A DNA stretch of 37,969 nucleotides. Origin: a virus. The stretch covers positions 1 through 37,969 of IMG/VR virus record IMGVR_UViG_3300048672_000060; one strand, 5' to 3'. The stretch's first letter is position 1. Every line of letters begins with the position of its first letter. Below are positions 7,093-15,458 of this stretch, piece after piece. The notes under the pieces were generated by a model, which was not told where the DNA came from, did not search any database, and worked only from the letters and a program-made list of their open reading frames with translations. Made by a program: the position numbers and the translations under genes.

Positions 7093-9263
7093 TTAGTTTT
7101 GTTACTAAGCGCAACGGGGACGTTGTTCCTTTCGATGTAGACAAGTTTAATCGCTGGGCGGAATACGCGACAGATGTTGGTGGTAATTGGTCAGATATTG
7201 CATTTGAAACATATAAACGATTGACTGACAACATTTCTACTATCGATATTCACCAGACAATGATTGATGTCTGTATTGACAAAGAAACACTGGAGTATAG
7301 CCGTGTTGCTAGTCGTTTAGAGTTTGCAACAATCCGTAAGAATATGCAATACGTATTAGGTTTGGATGATCGTGCCAGTCTGAAAGACATTATCCAAGCT
7401 TACGAAGATTTTGAGGTATGGGATAGTGACTACATTCCTCCATACAATGAGATTTGGGAAGATTGGTATACGGAGATTAAAAAGACTCGCTTGGAGTTTT
7501 GGCAAGTTAAGCAGTTTGCTGACAAATATGCTTGTAAAGTTAAAGGTATTGTTATCGAAACACCACACTTAGCTTACTTCGGTATTGCACTGGCTTTATT
7601 TGGTGACACACCTAAAGCATTTGAATTTATGAAGGCTTTGGTCACAGGTAAGATTAACCTTCCAACTCCGGCATTGAATGGGTTACGTAATGGCGACTGG
7701 GACACGATCAGTTGTTGTGTGATTAGTAGCGGTGACTCAACAGAATCTATTGGCGTAGCAAATCACATTGCGTACCGCATGACGGCTAAGAAGGCCGGTA
7801 TCGGTATTGAGTATACTTTACGAACTAAAGGTGATAGTGTCAAAGGTGGTAGAGTTGACCACTTAGGACTACACCCTATTTACAAGGCTCTCAATGCTGA
7901 AGTGAAGGCACTGACGCAGATCACTCGTGGAGGTAACGCTACAGTGACTATACAGTGTATCAACCCTGAAGTTATGGACGTGTTCAATTGGAAATCTCAA
8001 TTGACAGATTTTGAAACTAGGATTGATAAACTAGATTACTCTTTTGCGTTCAATGATGCGTTCTTAGACGCTGTGGTGAAAGATACTGATTGGTATTTAT
8101 TCAGCTTAACTGATGCGCCTAAACTTTACGATATGTTCTATACAGTTGATGTAGACACTTACAATGTTGCGGTTAGTAAGCTAGTGAAATCTGGTGTTAC
8201 ACACAAGGTTATGAAAGCTCGTGATATGTTAAAGGCGTTCCTTACTATTCGTCAAGAGACGGGTAGGTTCTATGCTATTAACGTTAGTAGAGCCAACACT
8301 CATACGCCTTTTACAGATGTAATTCGACAAAGCAATCTCTGTATGGAGGTGCAGTTACCCACGAAAGGGTATAAGAATATGAAAGAACTATATTCAGCGA
8401 AAGCCACAGGGGAAACTGCATTTTGTTCGTTATCTGGAATTAACGTAGCTGCTGTATCTGACGAGGAATATGAAGCGATTGCTGAATTAGTAGTTGAAGC
8501 TATTGATACAATGATTGAGAATGCACCAATGATGACAGACTCAATGAAAGCTGACATTTTGGCTAGACGTTCAATAGGTGTAGGTATTTTAGGATTAGCT
8601 GTAGATTTATACAATAACAACTTAGATTATAATGGGTCTACTGAGTCTTTAGAGCGTGTTAGATATTTAGCTGAGCGACACTATTACTACCTACTGAAAG
8701 CTTCTCAAAAGTTGTCTGCGGCTTCAGGATTCAGCGTTTCAGGCGTGGATGTAAACTGGCTCCCTATTGACACAGCAAGTAAGAAAAATACTTACTTTGA
8801 CTGGGAGCAGTTGAGAGGTAAGCCGCGTAAGCATTCTGTGTTGGTTGCTCATATGCCAACAGAATCTTCATCCTTGTTAAGCGGTGTTCCTAACTCGGTG
8901 TATAGCCCTAGAGAGAAGATCGTTTATAAGAAGGCACGCAAAGGTGTTGTTCAGTTCATCTGTAAAGAGTTTATTGAAGGTAAACATTTAACAGCTTGGG
9001 ATATTGACAACACAGTTATGTCAAAGTATTATAGCGAACTACAGGACTTCACAGACCAAGCTATCAGTTGCGATATGTTCCGTAACCCAGAGAACTACGT
9101 AGACGGCAAGGTTCCAATGTCAGTATTGATGAAGGAATTTGTTACCCACTTTAAGTTAGGAAACAAAACTTGGTATTACGTGAATACGAAACCTAAACGC
9201 GCTACTACTCTGCATTCTAACATAGAAGATGCTGCCGAAGGTTGCGAGTCTTGTAAGCTCTAA
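7089..9263 (+). CDS. nrdA: Class Ia ribonucleoside-diphosphate reductase, alpha subunit
   Basis: 724 aa, close to the usual ~760 of class I alpha subunits. It reduces NDPs to dNDPs together with NrdB. Residues 1-90 look like an ATP cone (VTKRNGDVVPFDVDKFNRW). The active-site cysteines are C209/C210 (TISCCVISSGDS), C418 within NLCME (equivalent to the E. coli N437-C439-E441 set, here N416, C418, E420) and C446 (AFCSLSG). The C-terminal redox pair CESC (719, 722) is intact. It is translationally coupled to the redoxin gene and is followed by an intrinsic terminator before nrdB. No inactivating change is seen. Confidence 0.95.
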   Translation: MISFVTKRNGDVVPFDVDKFNRWAEYATDVGGNWSDIAFETYKRLTDNISTIDIHQTMIDVCIDKETLEYSRVASRLEFATIRKNMQYVLGLDDRASLKDIIQAYEDFEVWDSDYIPPYNEIWEDWYTEIKKTRLEFWQVKQFADKYACKVKGIVIETPHLAYFGIALALFGDTPKAFEFMKALVTGKINLPTPALNGLRNGDWDTISCCVISSGDSTESIGVANHIAYRMTAKKAGIGIEYTLRTKGDSVKGGRVDHLGLHPIYKALNAEVKALTQITRGGNATVTIQCINPEVMDVFNWKSQLTDFETRIDKLDYSFAFNDAFLDAVVKDTDWYLFSLTDAPKLYDMFYTVDVDTYNVAVSKLVKSGVTHKVMKARDMLKAFLTIRQETGRFYAINVSRANTHTPFTDVIRQSNLCMEVQLPTKGYKNMKELYSAKATGETAFCSLSGINVAAVSDEEYEAIAELVVEAIDTMIENAPMMTDSMKADILARRSIGVGILGLAVDLYNNNLDYNGSTESLERVRYLAERHYYYLLKASQKLSAASGFSVSGVDVNWLPIDTASKKNTYFDWEQLRGKPRKHSVLVAHMPTESSSLLSGVPNSVYSPREKIVYKKARKGVVQFICKEFIEGKHLTAWDIDNTVMSKYYSELQDFTDQAISCDMFRNPENYVDGKVPMSVLMKEFVTHFKLGNKTWYYVNTKPKRATTLHSNIEDAAEGCESCKL

Positions 9264-9277
9264 TCATTAATTTATCA

Positions 9278-9299
9278 GGGAGCTTCATGCTCCCTTTTT
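9278..9299 (+). terminator. Intrinsic terminator between nrdA and nrdB
   Basis: GGGAGC (9278-9283), loop TTCAT, GCTCCC (9289-9294), then TTTTTATTT. A compact GC-rich hairpin with a U tract lies inside the nrd gene pair. It should lower nrdB relative to nrdA unless there is readthrough or antitermination. Confidence 0.8.
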
Positions 9300-9315
9300 A
9301 TTTGGAGAAAAATGT

Positions 9316-10398
9316 ATGTTAGAAGTATTTAACTCAAACAATAAAGGGTATGTCACAGGTAAGTACCCACTGTTCTTAGGCGATAAGTTAGGATTGTATG
9401 ACTCAGTTAATGTCGTCTATCCAGACATCGAGGAGCTATACCAACAGCAATTTGGTCAGCGCTGGAGTGAGTTCGAGTATGACTTAACTCAAGATAAAAT
9501 GGATATGCTGAAGCTACCTAAAGAAACCACAGCGTTGATGGTTGAGACTATCATGTGGCAATACACAGCAGACAGTATTGCTGCTAAATCGTTAAGCGAA
9601 CTGTTGTTACCTCATATCACCAATAGTGAATTTGAAGCAATGGTGACTATCCAAAGCTTTTTTGAGATTATACACAGTCGAACATACGCGCATATTGTTA
9701 AACAGACAATTCCTAATGCTAATGAGTTATTGGAAAAGACTTATGCTAGTGTTGAAGTAATTAAACGTTCTCAAGTGATCGGTGAAGCATTTAGTTCCTT
9801 GTCTAAACTGACCAAAGATAGTTCACGTAAAGATAAGATGAAAGCTCTATTAAAAGTGATGTTTGCTTTAATGGCCTTTGAAGGTATAAACTTCATGTCG
9901 TCATTTGCTGTTACTTTTGCTATAGTAGAGACTGGGGTGTTTCAAGGGATCTCTGGATTGGTAGGTTTAATCTGTTTTGATGAGCTTCTTCACGCTAAAA
10001 TGGATTACACAGTAATTAAAAACTTACTGAAAGACCCCGAATGGTATGATGTGTTTGTTGAGATTAAGCCAGAAATTAACACTATTATGGATGAAGTAAT
10101 CCAACAGGAATTTAAGTGGACAGAACATTTATTTAGCGAAGGTCGGAGAGTGGTAGGTCTTAGTCCTGTGCTATTACGAGAGTTTGTTGTATATATGGCA
10201 ACGCCGTTATATAAGAGTTTTGGCTTGTCGTTAAAAGAAGGTATTAGTTTTGTCGATAAAAACCCATTACCTTATATGAACAAGTATCTGAAGTCAGGTG
10301 TAATTCAAGTGGCGGCACAAGAAGTTCAGTTAAGTGATTACAATGTTGGTAATATTGTGGACGATACTGATAATCTAGACTTATCTTTTGAGGTGTGA
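9316..10398 (+). CDS. nrdB: Class Ia ribonucleoside-diphosphate reductase, beta subunit
   Basis: 360 aa, normal size. It holds the diiron-tyrosyl radical that activates NrdA. The ligand set reads D86 (YTADS), E117 and H120 with the radical tyrosine Y124 in FFEIIHSRTYAHI, E189 (AFEGINF), then E223 and H226 (FDELLH). The presence of Y124 indicates class Ia rather than Ic. The acidic tail ending DLSFEV matches the C-terminal peptide that docks on the alpha subunit. Start ATG 9316 follows TTTGGAG; an out-of-frame ATG at 9312 is ignored. The stop lies directly in front of a homing endonuclease gene. Confidence 0.95.
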   Translation: MLEVFNSNNKGYVTGKYPLFLGDKLGLYDSVNVVYPDIEELYQQQFGQRWSEFEYDLTQDKMDMLKLPKETTALMVETIMWQYTADSIAAKSLSELLLPHITNSEFEAMVTIQSFFEIIHSRTYAHIVKQTIPNANELLEKTYASVEVIKRSQVIGEAFSSLSKLTKDSSRKDKMKALLKVMFALMAFEGINFMSSFAVTFAIVETGVFQGISGLVGLICFDELLHAKMDYTVIKNLLKDPEWYDVFVEIKPEINTIMDEVIQQEFKWTEHLFSEGRRVVGLSPVLLREFVVYMATPLYKSFGLSLKEGISFVDKNPLPYMNKYLKSGVIQVAAQEVQLSDYNVGNIVDDTDNLDLSFEV

Positions 10399-10399
10399 T

Positions 10400-11071
10400 T
10401 TGGGAAAATTAATTGACAGGTCAGGTGAGAGATACGGAAGATTAGTTGTCTTAGAAAAAGACACTCCGTATATTTCCCCAAAAGGTAGATATATTGTACG
10501 TTGGAAGTGCTTGTGTGATTGTGGAAACGTATGTGTAATAAACGTGGATAACCTGAGGAAAGGTAATACGAAATCATGTGGTTGCTTGAATCTGGAAAGA
10601 TTAACCACCCACGGGATGTCAGATACGCCAACTTATTGCGTATGGGAGTCTATGAAGTTTAGGTGTAGTAACCCGAATCATAAAAGTTACGCGGATTACA
10701 CTAAAGTGGGCTATGACCCTTTGTGGAACGACTTTTCAAATTTCCTACAAGACATGGGAGAAAGACCTGAAGGTCATACACTAGATAGAATTGACGGCAC
10801 AAAGGGGTATAGTAAAGAAAACTGTAGGTGGGTTAAGCAGGACATACAAATGCACAATCGCAGTATCGATCATTCTACTGAGTATGCAGGTGTCCATTAC
10901 TATAAAGCAACAGGTAAATATCAAGCCTATATAACTAGATATGGAGTGAAGCACCATCTAGGCTACTTTGACACTCCCGAAGAAGCTGCTGGAGCGAGAG
11001 ATAGTAAAGCGAGGGAACTATATGGGGAACAAGCAACACTCAACTTCAGCAACTGTCAGCCCTCCTCGTGA
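10400..11071 (+). CDS. Free-standing HNH homing endonuclease with AP2 DNA-binding domain
   Basis: 223 aa. Residues ~35-62 hold a zinc-binding element (KCLCDCGN...SCGC). About 78-135 is the HNH region with CSNPNHKSY, LDRIDGTKGYSKENCRW. Residues ~152-207 are an AP2/ERF-like DNA-binding domain (AGVHYYKATGKYQAYI...HHLGYFDTPEEAA). This is the architecture of phage mobile HNH-AP2 endonucleases. TTG 10400 is chosen as start because GAGG at 10390-10393 sits six bases upstream, inside the end of nrdB. The last codons and the stop (11069-11071) lie inside a terminator hairpin, so the natural AP2 end (TLNF) is extended by NCQPSS. It probably inserted between nrdB and a pre-existing terminator. Confidence 0.85.
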   Translation: MGKLIDRSGERYGRLVVLEKDTPYISPKGRYIVRWKCLCDCGNVCVINVDNLRKGNTKSCGCLNLERLTTHGMSDTPTYCVWESMKFRCSNPNHKSYADYTKVGYDPLWNDFSNFLQDMGERPEGHTLDRIDGTKGYSKENCRWVKQDIQMHNRSIDHSTEYAGVHYYKATGKYQAYITRYGVKHHLGYFDTPEEAAGARDSKARELYGEQATLNFSNCQPSS

Positions 11072-11085
11072 GGGCTTTTCTTTTT
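11058..11085 (+). terminator. Strong intrinsic terminator closing the nrd unit
   Basis: AGCCCTC (11058-11064), loop CTCGT, GAGGGCT (11070-11076), then TTTTCTTTTT. The endonuclease stop codon TGA (11069-11071) falls at the loop/stem junction. Confidence 0.9.
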
Positions 11086-11127
11086 CAAAGAAAAGCTTTT
11101 TCTTGCCTAAAATATTTAAAATAAACA

Positions 11128-11156
11128 TTGACAACACAATAGAACATCTGTATATT
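11128..11156 (+). promoter_or_regulatory. Sigma70-type promoter
   Basis: TTGACA (11128-11133), a 17-bp spacer and TATATT (11151-11156) form a near-consensus promoter in the only non-coding stretch between the 11058 terminator and the gene at 11189. The region upstream is A/T-rich (11108-11126), resembling an UP element. Confidence 0.8.
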
Positions 11157-11188
11157 TGTATTCATTGAAACGAAGGAGGGAATGTCTT

Positions 11189-11410
11189 ATGACATCTAAA
11201 GAAGAAATGATGAAACGTGTTTGGAGGGTATACGCCAATGGCGTAGGTACGCAACGTTTAGGTCAAGTGATGCGGAGTGTTGTTACACAGTTTTCTACGA
11301 AAGAACATAAAGTGTTAAGTAGTCTTGATGGAGAATGTGCAATAGCATATTATAATGAACACTTTGATGAAACATTAGAACAGCAATTAAGTTTGGAGGG
11401 GATGCAATGA
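11189..11410 (+). CDS. Small hypothetical 73-aa protein
   Basis: First gene behind the 11128 promoter. The ATG at 11189 follows AAGGAGG (11173-11179). A nearer ATG at 11182 gives only five codons and was rejected. The product is helical and mixed-charge (MTSKEEMMKRVWRVYANGVG at the start) with no recognised domain. It overlaps the next gene by ATGA. Promoter-proximal small phage genes of this kind are often early host-takeover factors, but nothing here shows that. Confidence 0.65.
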   Translation: MTSKEEMMKRVWRVYANGVGTQRLGQVMRSVVTQFSTKEHKVLSSLDGECAIAYYNEHFDETLEQQLSLEGMQ

Positions 11411-11679
11411 GTGCAGAAGGAATGTTGAAAACTATTACCGTGACACAGCTTCACAATTTAGGTGTTAACATGAGTGATGCTGTTGTTGAGACCATACGTA
11501 AAGCTATTGACGAAGCATACGCCCTAGGTTTACGTGAAGGACGAGCTGACGCAATTGATAGTATAAATACTGATGAATTATACGACCTGATTCGACCATA
11601 TGGCGGCAAAGATTGTGCTTACAATGTCAGTGATTGGCTTGAAAAGAAAGCCGCCGATGCACGTCAAGGTGGAATGTAA
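11407..11679 (+). CDS. Hypothetical 90-aa protein
   Basis: ATG at 11407 overlaps the previous stop (ATGA). A helical, soluble protein containing AIDEAYALGLREGRADAI, the kind of EAYxLGxxxGRxD segment seen in several small phage proteins of unknown role (Ead/Ea-type regulators). The C-terminus is Gly-poor and ends ADARQGGM. Function unknown. Confidence 0.6.
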   Translation: MSAEGMLKTITVTQLHNLGVNMSDAVVETIRKAIDEAYALGLREGRADAIDSINTDELYDLIRPYGGKDCAYNVSDWLEKKAADARQGGM

Positions 11680-11680
11680 G

Positions 11681-12055
11681 ATGGAATATATGGAATCAAT
11701 GATGCAAAACCAATACGACGCACAAAATCAACTGATTATGGAGCTTGACGAAACACGCATGGAACGAGACCAATTGAAAGCTGAGCGCGATGCGTTGTCG
11801 GCTCAAAATAAAGAATTGCTCTGTTATGTAGTTGATGCTGAAGCTTGGTTTAACAAGCATGATCCAAACGGCTATGTTTCACCGAAAAGAAAACAGGCAC
11901 AACAACATCTTGCCGAAATCTGCGCTGAGGCTGGTCGTAAAGGTTTCCTGCAAGGGCAGCTATATGTGTTAGGTGATCCAGATGAAATAGATAAAGAGTA
12001 CGCTGAACTTAGGGCTAGGCAATATGCTGCCAGCGTACGCCAAGGAGCCGAATAA
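11681..12055 (+). CDS. Hypothetical 124-aa coiled-coil protein
   Basis: The likely start is ATG 11681, one base after the preceding TAA; the open frame extends further left inside the previous gene without a good site. Residues ~8-48 are a coiled coil (DETRMERDQLKAERDALSAQ), followed by an AEAWFNKHDPNGY region and a helical tail. The layout resembles lambdoid Ea22/Ead-like accessory proteins, but similarity is only in composition. It is the last plus-strand gene before the convergent terminator. Confidence 0.6.
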   Translation: MEYMESMMQNQYDAQNQLIMELDETRMERDQLKAERDALSAQNKELLCYVVDAEAWFNKHDPNGYVSPKRKQAQQHLAEICAEAGRKGFLQGQLYVLGDPDEIDKEYAELRARQYAASVRQGAE

Positions 12056-12074
12056 ATCTATAGGCTCCAGAAAT

Positions 12075-12107
12075 GAAAAAGCCAGCATTACGCTGGCTTC
12101 TTTGTTT
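12075..12107. terminator. Bidirectional intrinsic terminator between convergent arms
   Basis: AAGCCAGC (12079-12086), loop ATTAC, GCTGGCTT (12092-12099), with TTCTTTGTTT on the right for plus-strand transcripts and AAAAA on the left (TTTTT for minus-strand transcripts). It separates the replication arm from the virion arm. Confidence 0.85.
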
Positions 12108-12112
12108 ATACA

Positions 12113-12421
12113 CTAATTGTCTTGCACCATTGTAAATACAACAGCTTCATCTCTGATCCTGCCGCCTACCGTAGTGTATGTCATTGTCACAGTTTCTTTC
12201 TGACCGACCACTCCACCACTAACCCACAATACAATACATCTTCCAGCAGCATATTCAACACCATTAGAATCTGTAATGACATTTGTGTTTACAGTGCAGC
12301 TATTCACTGTCAATCCACCAAGGCTATCTTGCGTATATGTGACATTGACGATATTATCATCTACATTACGGACAAATACGTAATCCAGAGTTTCGCTAAT
12401 GTCTTTTGTAATGTAGAACAT
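12113..12421 (-). CDS. Small virion protein, fibre/tail-adaptor-like (Ig-like beta fold)
   Basis: 102 aa, last gene of the minus-strand arm. The sequence is all-beta with Thr/Val alternation. It begins MFYITKDISETLDYVFV and contains VLWVSGGVVGQKETVTMTYT and GGRIRDEAVVFTMV. This pattern matches small phage proteins usually annotated as fibre-tail adaptor or Ig-like structural proteins, which form short beta sandwiches at virion joints. The preceding two genes are also fibre or decoration-like. The exact role is inferred from pattern and position. Confidence 0.6.
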   Translation of the reverse strand: MFYITKDISETLDYVFVRNVDDNIVNVTYTQDSLGGLTVNSCTVNTNVITDSNGVEYAAGRCIVLWVSGGVVGQKETVTMTYTTVGGRIRDEAVVFTMVQDN

Positions 12422-12432
12422 ACATCACCTCA

Positions 12433-12879
12433 TTAAACGCTAAACAAACCGTTTGTTGTGTTAACTTGGAATGTTGAGTTAGTAGAAGACACTGTAGCTG
12501 AACCAGATGAGTTATCTAGATCACAGTAACCGATGTACTGATCTGTACTAGTTAAAGCACCACCAGCACGTTTAAAGATAGCAACATATTTACCAGTTAC
12601 TGTAACGTTAGAACCAAAGTTAATATCATCACAATCCCATAAGATTGTACCCGATGTATTCACAGAGGTTTTGTTAGCTAATGCAACAGGAGCATAGTTA
12701 GTACCCGTAACATGCTGTGCAGACACATCCGCCCACGTCGAATGAGTAGCAGCAGGAGTATATCCACTACCTAACAATACAGCTACGATTGTATCTGAAG
12801 CCCAGTTGATTTGATTAGCATTATCTGTTAGTAATGCTTCTTTACCTGTGTTGACTAATGTAAAATTACCTACAGCCAT
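12433..12879 (-). CDS. Phage structural protein (head-fibre/tail decoration type)
   Basis: 148 aa of a family common in tailed phages that starts MAVGNFTLVNTGKEALLT and carries INWASDTIVAVLLGSGYTPAATHSTWADVSA. The remainder is a beta-rich Thr/Ser/Gly domain. Members are found beside tail fibre genes and are presumed virion components; the biochemical role is not known to me. The gene follows the repeat fibre gene by nine bases, in one transcription unit. Confidence 0.65.
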   Translation of the reverse strand: MAVGNFTLVNTGKEALLTDNANQINWASDTIVAVLLGSGYTPAATHSTWADVSAQHVTGTNYAPVALANKTSVNTSGTILWDCDDINFGSNVTVTGKYVAIFKRAGGALTSTDQYIGYCDLDNSSGSATVSSTNSTFQVNTTNGLFSV

Positions 12880-12888
12880 TTTAAATCC

Positions 12889-14268
12889 TTAATTGTTTTT
12901 CATAATATAAATTGTTGTTGTTTGTTTCATTAGGTACACCCTATCTCCGTCTTTGATGGTAAATAAACGTTCTATTGGGATGATTGGATAGATTGTTTCG
13001 CCAACAGAGAGTTGTTTATTGACAAGATTGAGAGATTGTTTCTGTATCTCAAGAATGTGCCCGTTAGTGTGCGTTAAAGCTTTTCCAGACAGCGTTAGAG
13101 AGGTTTTCTGTATTAGCCCAGTGAAAGGTATTGATGTCCCAGCTACAACGCTTAGCGGCTTCCCTGTTGCGTTTAAATCGGCTTTATTTAGTTCACCAAC
13201 AAACGAGATAGATGTTCCAGTGACAAGAGATAATCCTTTCTTACTTAAAGTAAGCTGTTGTTCATTGATATTGAACAATGCACCAGCATTGACACCCTCT
13301 TGTTTGTTCTGAACACTTAGGCTATCTTTTAATATGCTGCTATTCCATCCAGCCTGAATAGCTAATTGCTTACCAGATAAACTATATGAAGATTTATTGA
13401 TTGTAGCAATGAATGGAACATTAGCACCTACAACAACAGAGAGTTGTTTAGTAGCAAGAGGATAAGCTTGTTTACCGTTCGTAACAACAGCGCCAGCTTG
13501 AACAAACTCAGGTTTAGTGTTTAAGGTTAGAACTTGCTTACCAACGCCTAAAGACACACCAGCGACAACACCTAATTGTTTATTACTAGGAGTTAACGTG
13601 GATAATCCAGAAGATAATACCAGTCCAGTATTAATAGATAAAGATTGTGTTGTCGGTGTGAGTGTTGTCTTACCTATTGTTCCAGTGAATGCTGTACTGC
13701 CGCTGCTGTAGAAAACCCAGTGACTCGTGCCAGTAAAGCCAAACAGCGTTAGTGTTACAACGCCATCTGTAGACGTGAACGTATTAGCTGTTCCGCCGCT
13801 GGATGACATATCAACGGTATGCGTACCGTTATTGTCTGTAATGATAATTGAGCGCAACGCCAGCAGCGGAAAGCTCTCTGTTTGACTATATCTCGCGCCA
13901 ACAGCTATCACTCCATCAGCTTGCGTGCCTGAGTCAAACGAATATGTATCACCAGCCAGCGCGGTGCGCCATCCTGTGTTTGTAGATGTTGATCCATTTA
14001 AGTTATAGTTGCTTGTGGCATTTATGTTAATTGCGTTGTTGCTTTCAAGAAAATAACCACCAGACCCAGCTGTTGTGCTATTTAGAGTTCTTCGGCCATC
14101 ATAAATGAAGGCGCTTTTAGTGCTAGTTGTCGATGGGTCTACAACGTCCTCGGCAAAAACTAGCGCTATATTCACATTGCCAGTTGTAGCTATGCCGGAT
14201 AACTGACAGAGCTTGTCGTTACCTGCTGCTGTTCCGGTATCAGATGGCCATTTTAAGTAATAAGCCAT
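12889..14268 (-). CDS. Repeat-containing fibre-like virion protein
   Basis: 459 aa. Residues 1-197 are a beta-rich N-terminal domain (opens MAYYLKWPSDTGTAAGNDKL) that could be a carbohydrate-binding or jelly-roll fold. Residues ~198-422 are about ten tandem repeats of 21-26 aa with the pattern 'xKxxLxxxxKxLxVxxGxxxxx', for example NKSSYSLSGKQLAIQAGWNS. The last ~37 residues are a separate beta cap (RLFTIKDGDRVYLMKQTTTI). No transmembrane segment or catalytic motif is visible. Position among fibre genes and the Ser/Thr-rich repeats suggest an extended surface fibre or adhesin. A receptor is not identifiable. Confidence 0.7.
   Translation of the reverse strand: MAYYLKWPSDTGTAAGNDKLCQLSGIATTGNVNIALVFAEDVVDPSTTSTKSAFIYDGRRTLNSTTAGSGGYFLESNNAININATSNYNLNGSTSTNTGWRTALAGDTYSFDSGTQADGVIAVGARYSQTESFPLLALRSIIITDNNGTHTVDMSSSGGTANTFTSTDGVVTLTLFGFTGTSHWVFYSSGSTAFTGTIGKTTLTPTTQSLSINTGLVLSSGLSTLTPSNKQLGVVAGVSLGVGKQVLTLNTKPEFVQAGAVVTNGKQAYPLATKQLSVVVGANVPFIATINKSSYSLSGKQLAIQAGWNSSILKDSLSVQNKQEGVNAGALFNINEQQLTLSKKGLSLVTGTSISFVGELNKADLNATGKPLSVVAGTSIPFTGLIQKTSLTLSGKALTHTNGHILEIQKQSLNLVNKQLSVGETIYPIIPIERLFTIKDGDRVYLMKQTTTIYIMKNN
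13003..13677 (-). repeat. Degenerate tandem repeats, ~22-26 codons each, about ten copies
   Basis: Protein-level repeats in the fibre-like gene: each unit has a Lys/Gln-led strand, a KxL step and an LSVVxGxxxxF-type strand. Copies are diverged at DNA level, so the array is old or under protein-level selection. Confidence 0.7.
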
Positions 14269-14270
14269 AA

Positions 14271-15038
14271 CTAGCTAACCACACAATCTAGCACATACTC
14301 ACACCGCCACCGATACGAGCGCCCAGCTTTAGCGGGTATCGCCGCTTGATACTCGCCGACTAGCTCAATGCCGTGAACTGCTGTACTGTGCCGCCAATCG
14401 GACAGGCTGCCATCAGGTAAAACGTCTTGATGCTGGATGACAATGTAAGTTGGCTCAGGCGCTTTTGTTTTTAGCCAGATATTCACAACGCTGTTTGATG
14501 TTGCAAGTGGTTGCCATGTGTCGATTGATGCAATCAGCTCAGGGTTAAAGTGGTCAACAATATCTTTCATTGTTACATCAGGAAACATCACTTTATTGTA
14601 TTTAGCTAAATTAATTACTTTAGTGGCTTCAGCAGCACTGATTAATCCGACAGACACAGCAGCATTGAACGTCAATTGCACTGTAGGGTCATTCATGTTG
14701 ATTGTATGACCACCAGCGCTAAATGGGGCTTTATTAGCAAGCTTAGATTCACTGATAGCTTCATGGAAACCAGCCACAATCTTCATCTTTGTCTGAGCTA
14801 AGGCTTTCTGTTCTGCTGTACTGTTCTCCTCAGCTAATACCGCTTTAGCAGCAGCCTTCATATCTTCCATCTTATCGCGCCACAACCCATCAGCAATATA
14901 AGACTCTAAAAGCTTCAGCTTACCTTCTTCAATACGCCCAACAGCTTCTTCTGTTTTAGACTTGATAAGATCTAACCGTTCTTTGTTAGATAAATCTTGG
15001 TATTCTGGTTTATTTAATTCCGTGATGTATTGTGTCAT
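14271..15038 (-). CDS. Hypothetical 255-aa virion-associated protein
   Basis: Residues 1-105 are charged helices (LDLIKSKTEEAVGRIEEGKL, then KAAAKAVLAEENSTAEQKAL). The middle has alternating hydrophobic helices, and the last ~70 residues are a beta-rich fibronectin-like module ending RSYRWRCEYVLDC. The helical-stalk plus beta-tip layout suits a fibre or fibre-attachment protein. Its start lies inside the end of the hydrolase gene (28-bp overlap). Not assigned to a named family. Confidence 0.55.
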   Translation of the reverse strand: MTQYITELNKPEYQDLSNKERLDLIKSKTEEAVGRIEEGKLKLLESYIADGLWRDKMEDMKAAAKAVLAEENSTAEQKALAQTKMKIVAGFHEAISESKLANKAPFSAGGHTINMNDPTVQLTFNAAVSVGLISAAEATKVINLAKYNKVMFPDVTMKDIVDHFNPELIASIDTWQPLATSNSVVNIWLKTKAPEPTYIVIQHQDVLPDGSLSDWRHSTAVHGIELVGEYQAAIPAKAGRSYRWRCEYVLDCVVS

Positions 15039-15456
15039 TACTATTTCTCCAAATATCTTCTGGCGTTATTCTGCCAACATAATCTTTTCTAAACGTTCCA
15101 GCGATATGAGCAACAGCTTCACTACACAACCATTTACCTTTTTGATTCCAACCTGTGCGGAGGAAAATACCAAAGATAGCAGCAAAATCGTATTTATCAC
15201 CAATAATGTTAGAAGCCCTATCTAAAGCTTCAGCAACACTATCCTTGACAGGAATGGTAGCAAAAGCGTGATCATTGTAACGCTCAATAAATTCATTCAG
15301 TGGTGTTATAACAACACCTTTTGTGGCTGTAGACTCAATAACATTATCTCCAACAACTACACCACAATGTGACCACCTAGACCAAGTAAATACGCGGATC
15401 AACCAACTGAAAGGGAGGTGATTCTTACCAAAAATTATTGTAATTGTTGGACACAT
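15010..15456 (-). CDS. Permuted papain-like (YiiX/NlpC-P60 type) amidase
   Basis: 148 aa. The key residues appear in permuted order: His first (WSHCGVVVGDNVIES, H30, with E41 following), Cys later (KGKWLCSEAVA, C111). This is the layout of the YiiX/YaeF group of NlpC/P60-related thiol hydrolases, which cleave amide bonds in peptidoglycan peptides or lipids. In phages such genes occur beside lysis or tail genes. Here it follows holin, Rz1, Rz and lysozyme, so a role as an auxiliary cell-wall or membrane-targeted hydrolase is reasonable. Substrate unknown. Confidence 0.7.
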   Translation of the reverse strand: MCPTITIIFGKNHLPFSWLIRVFTWSRWSHCGVVVGDNVIESTATKGVVITPLNEFIERYNDHAFATIPVKDSVAEALDRASNIIGDKYDFAAIFGIFLRTGWNQKGKWLCSEAVAHIAGTFRKDYVGRITPEDIWRNSNDTIHHGIK

Positions 15457-15458
15457 CT

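Noticed and set aside
12044-12068. GGAGCC...GGCTCC inverted repeat at the end of the 11681 gene as a terminator
   Set aside because: 13-nt loop, only 6 bp and no U tract; the stronger hairpin at 12079-12099 follows directly.
12122-12436. 104-aa plus-strand frame opposite the 12113 gene
   Set aside because: It is a shadow on the complementary strand of a beta-rich structural gene, with no ribosome-binding site and Ser/His/Cys-rich nonsense composition.
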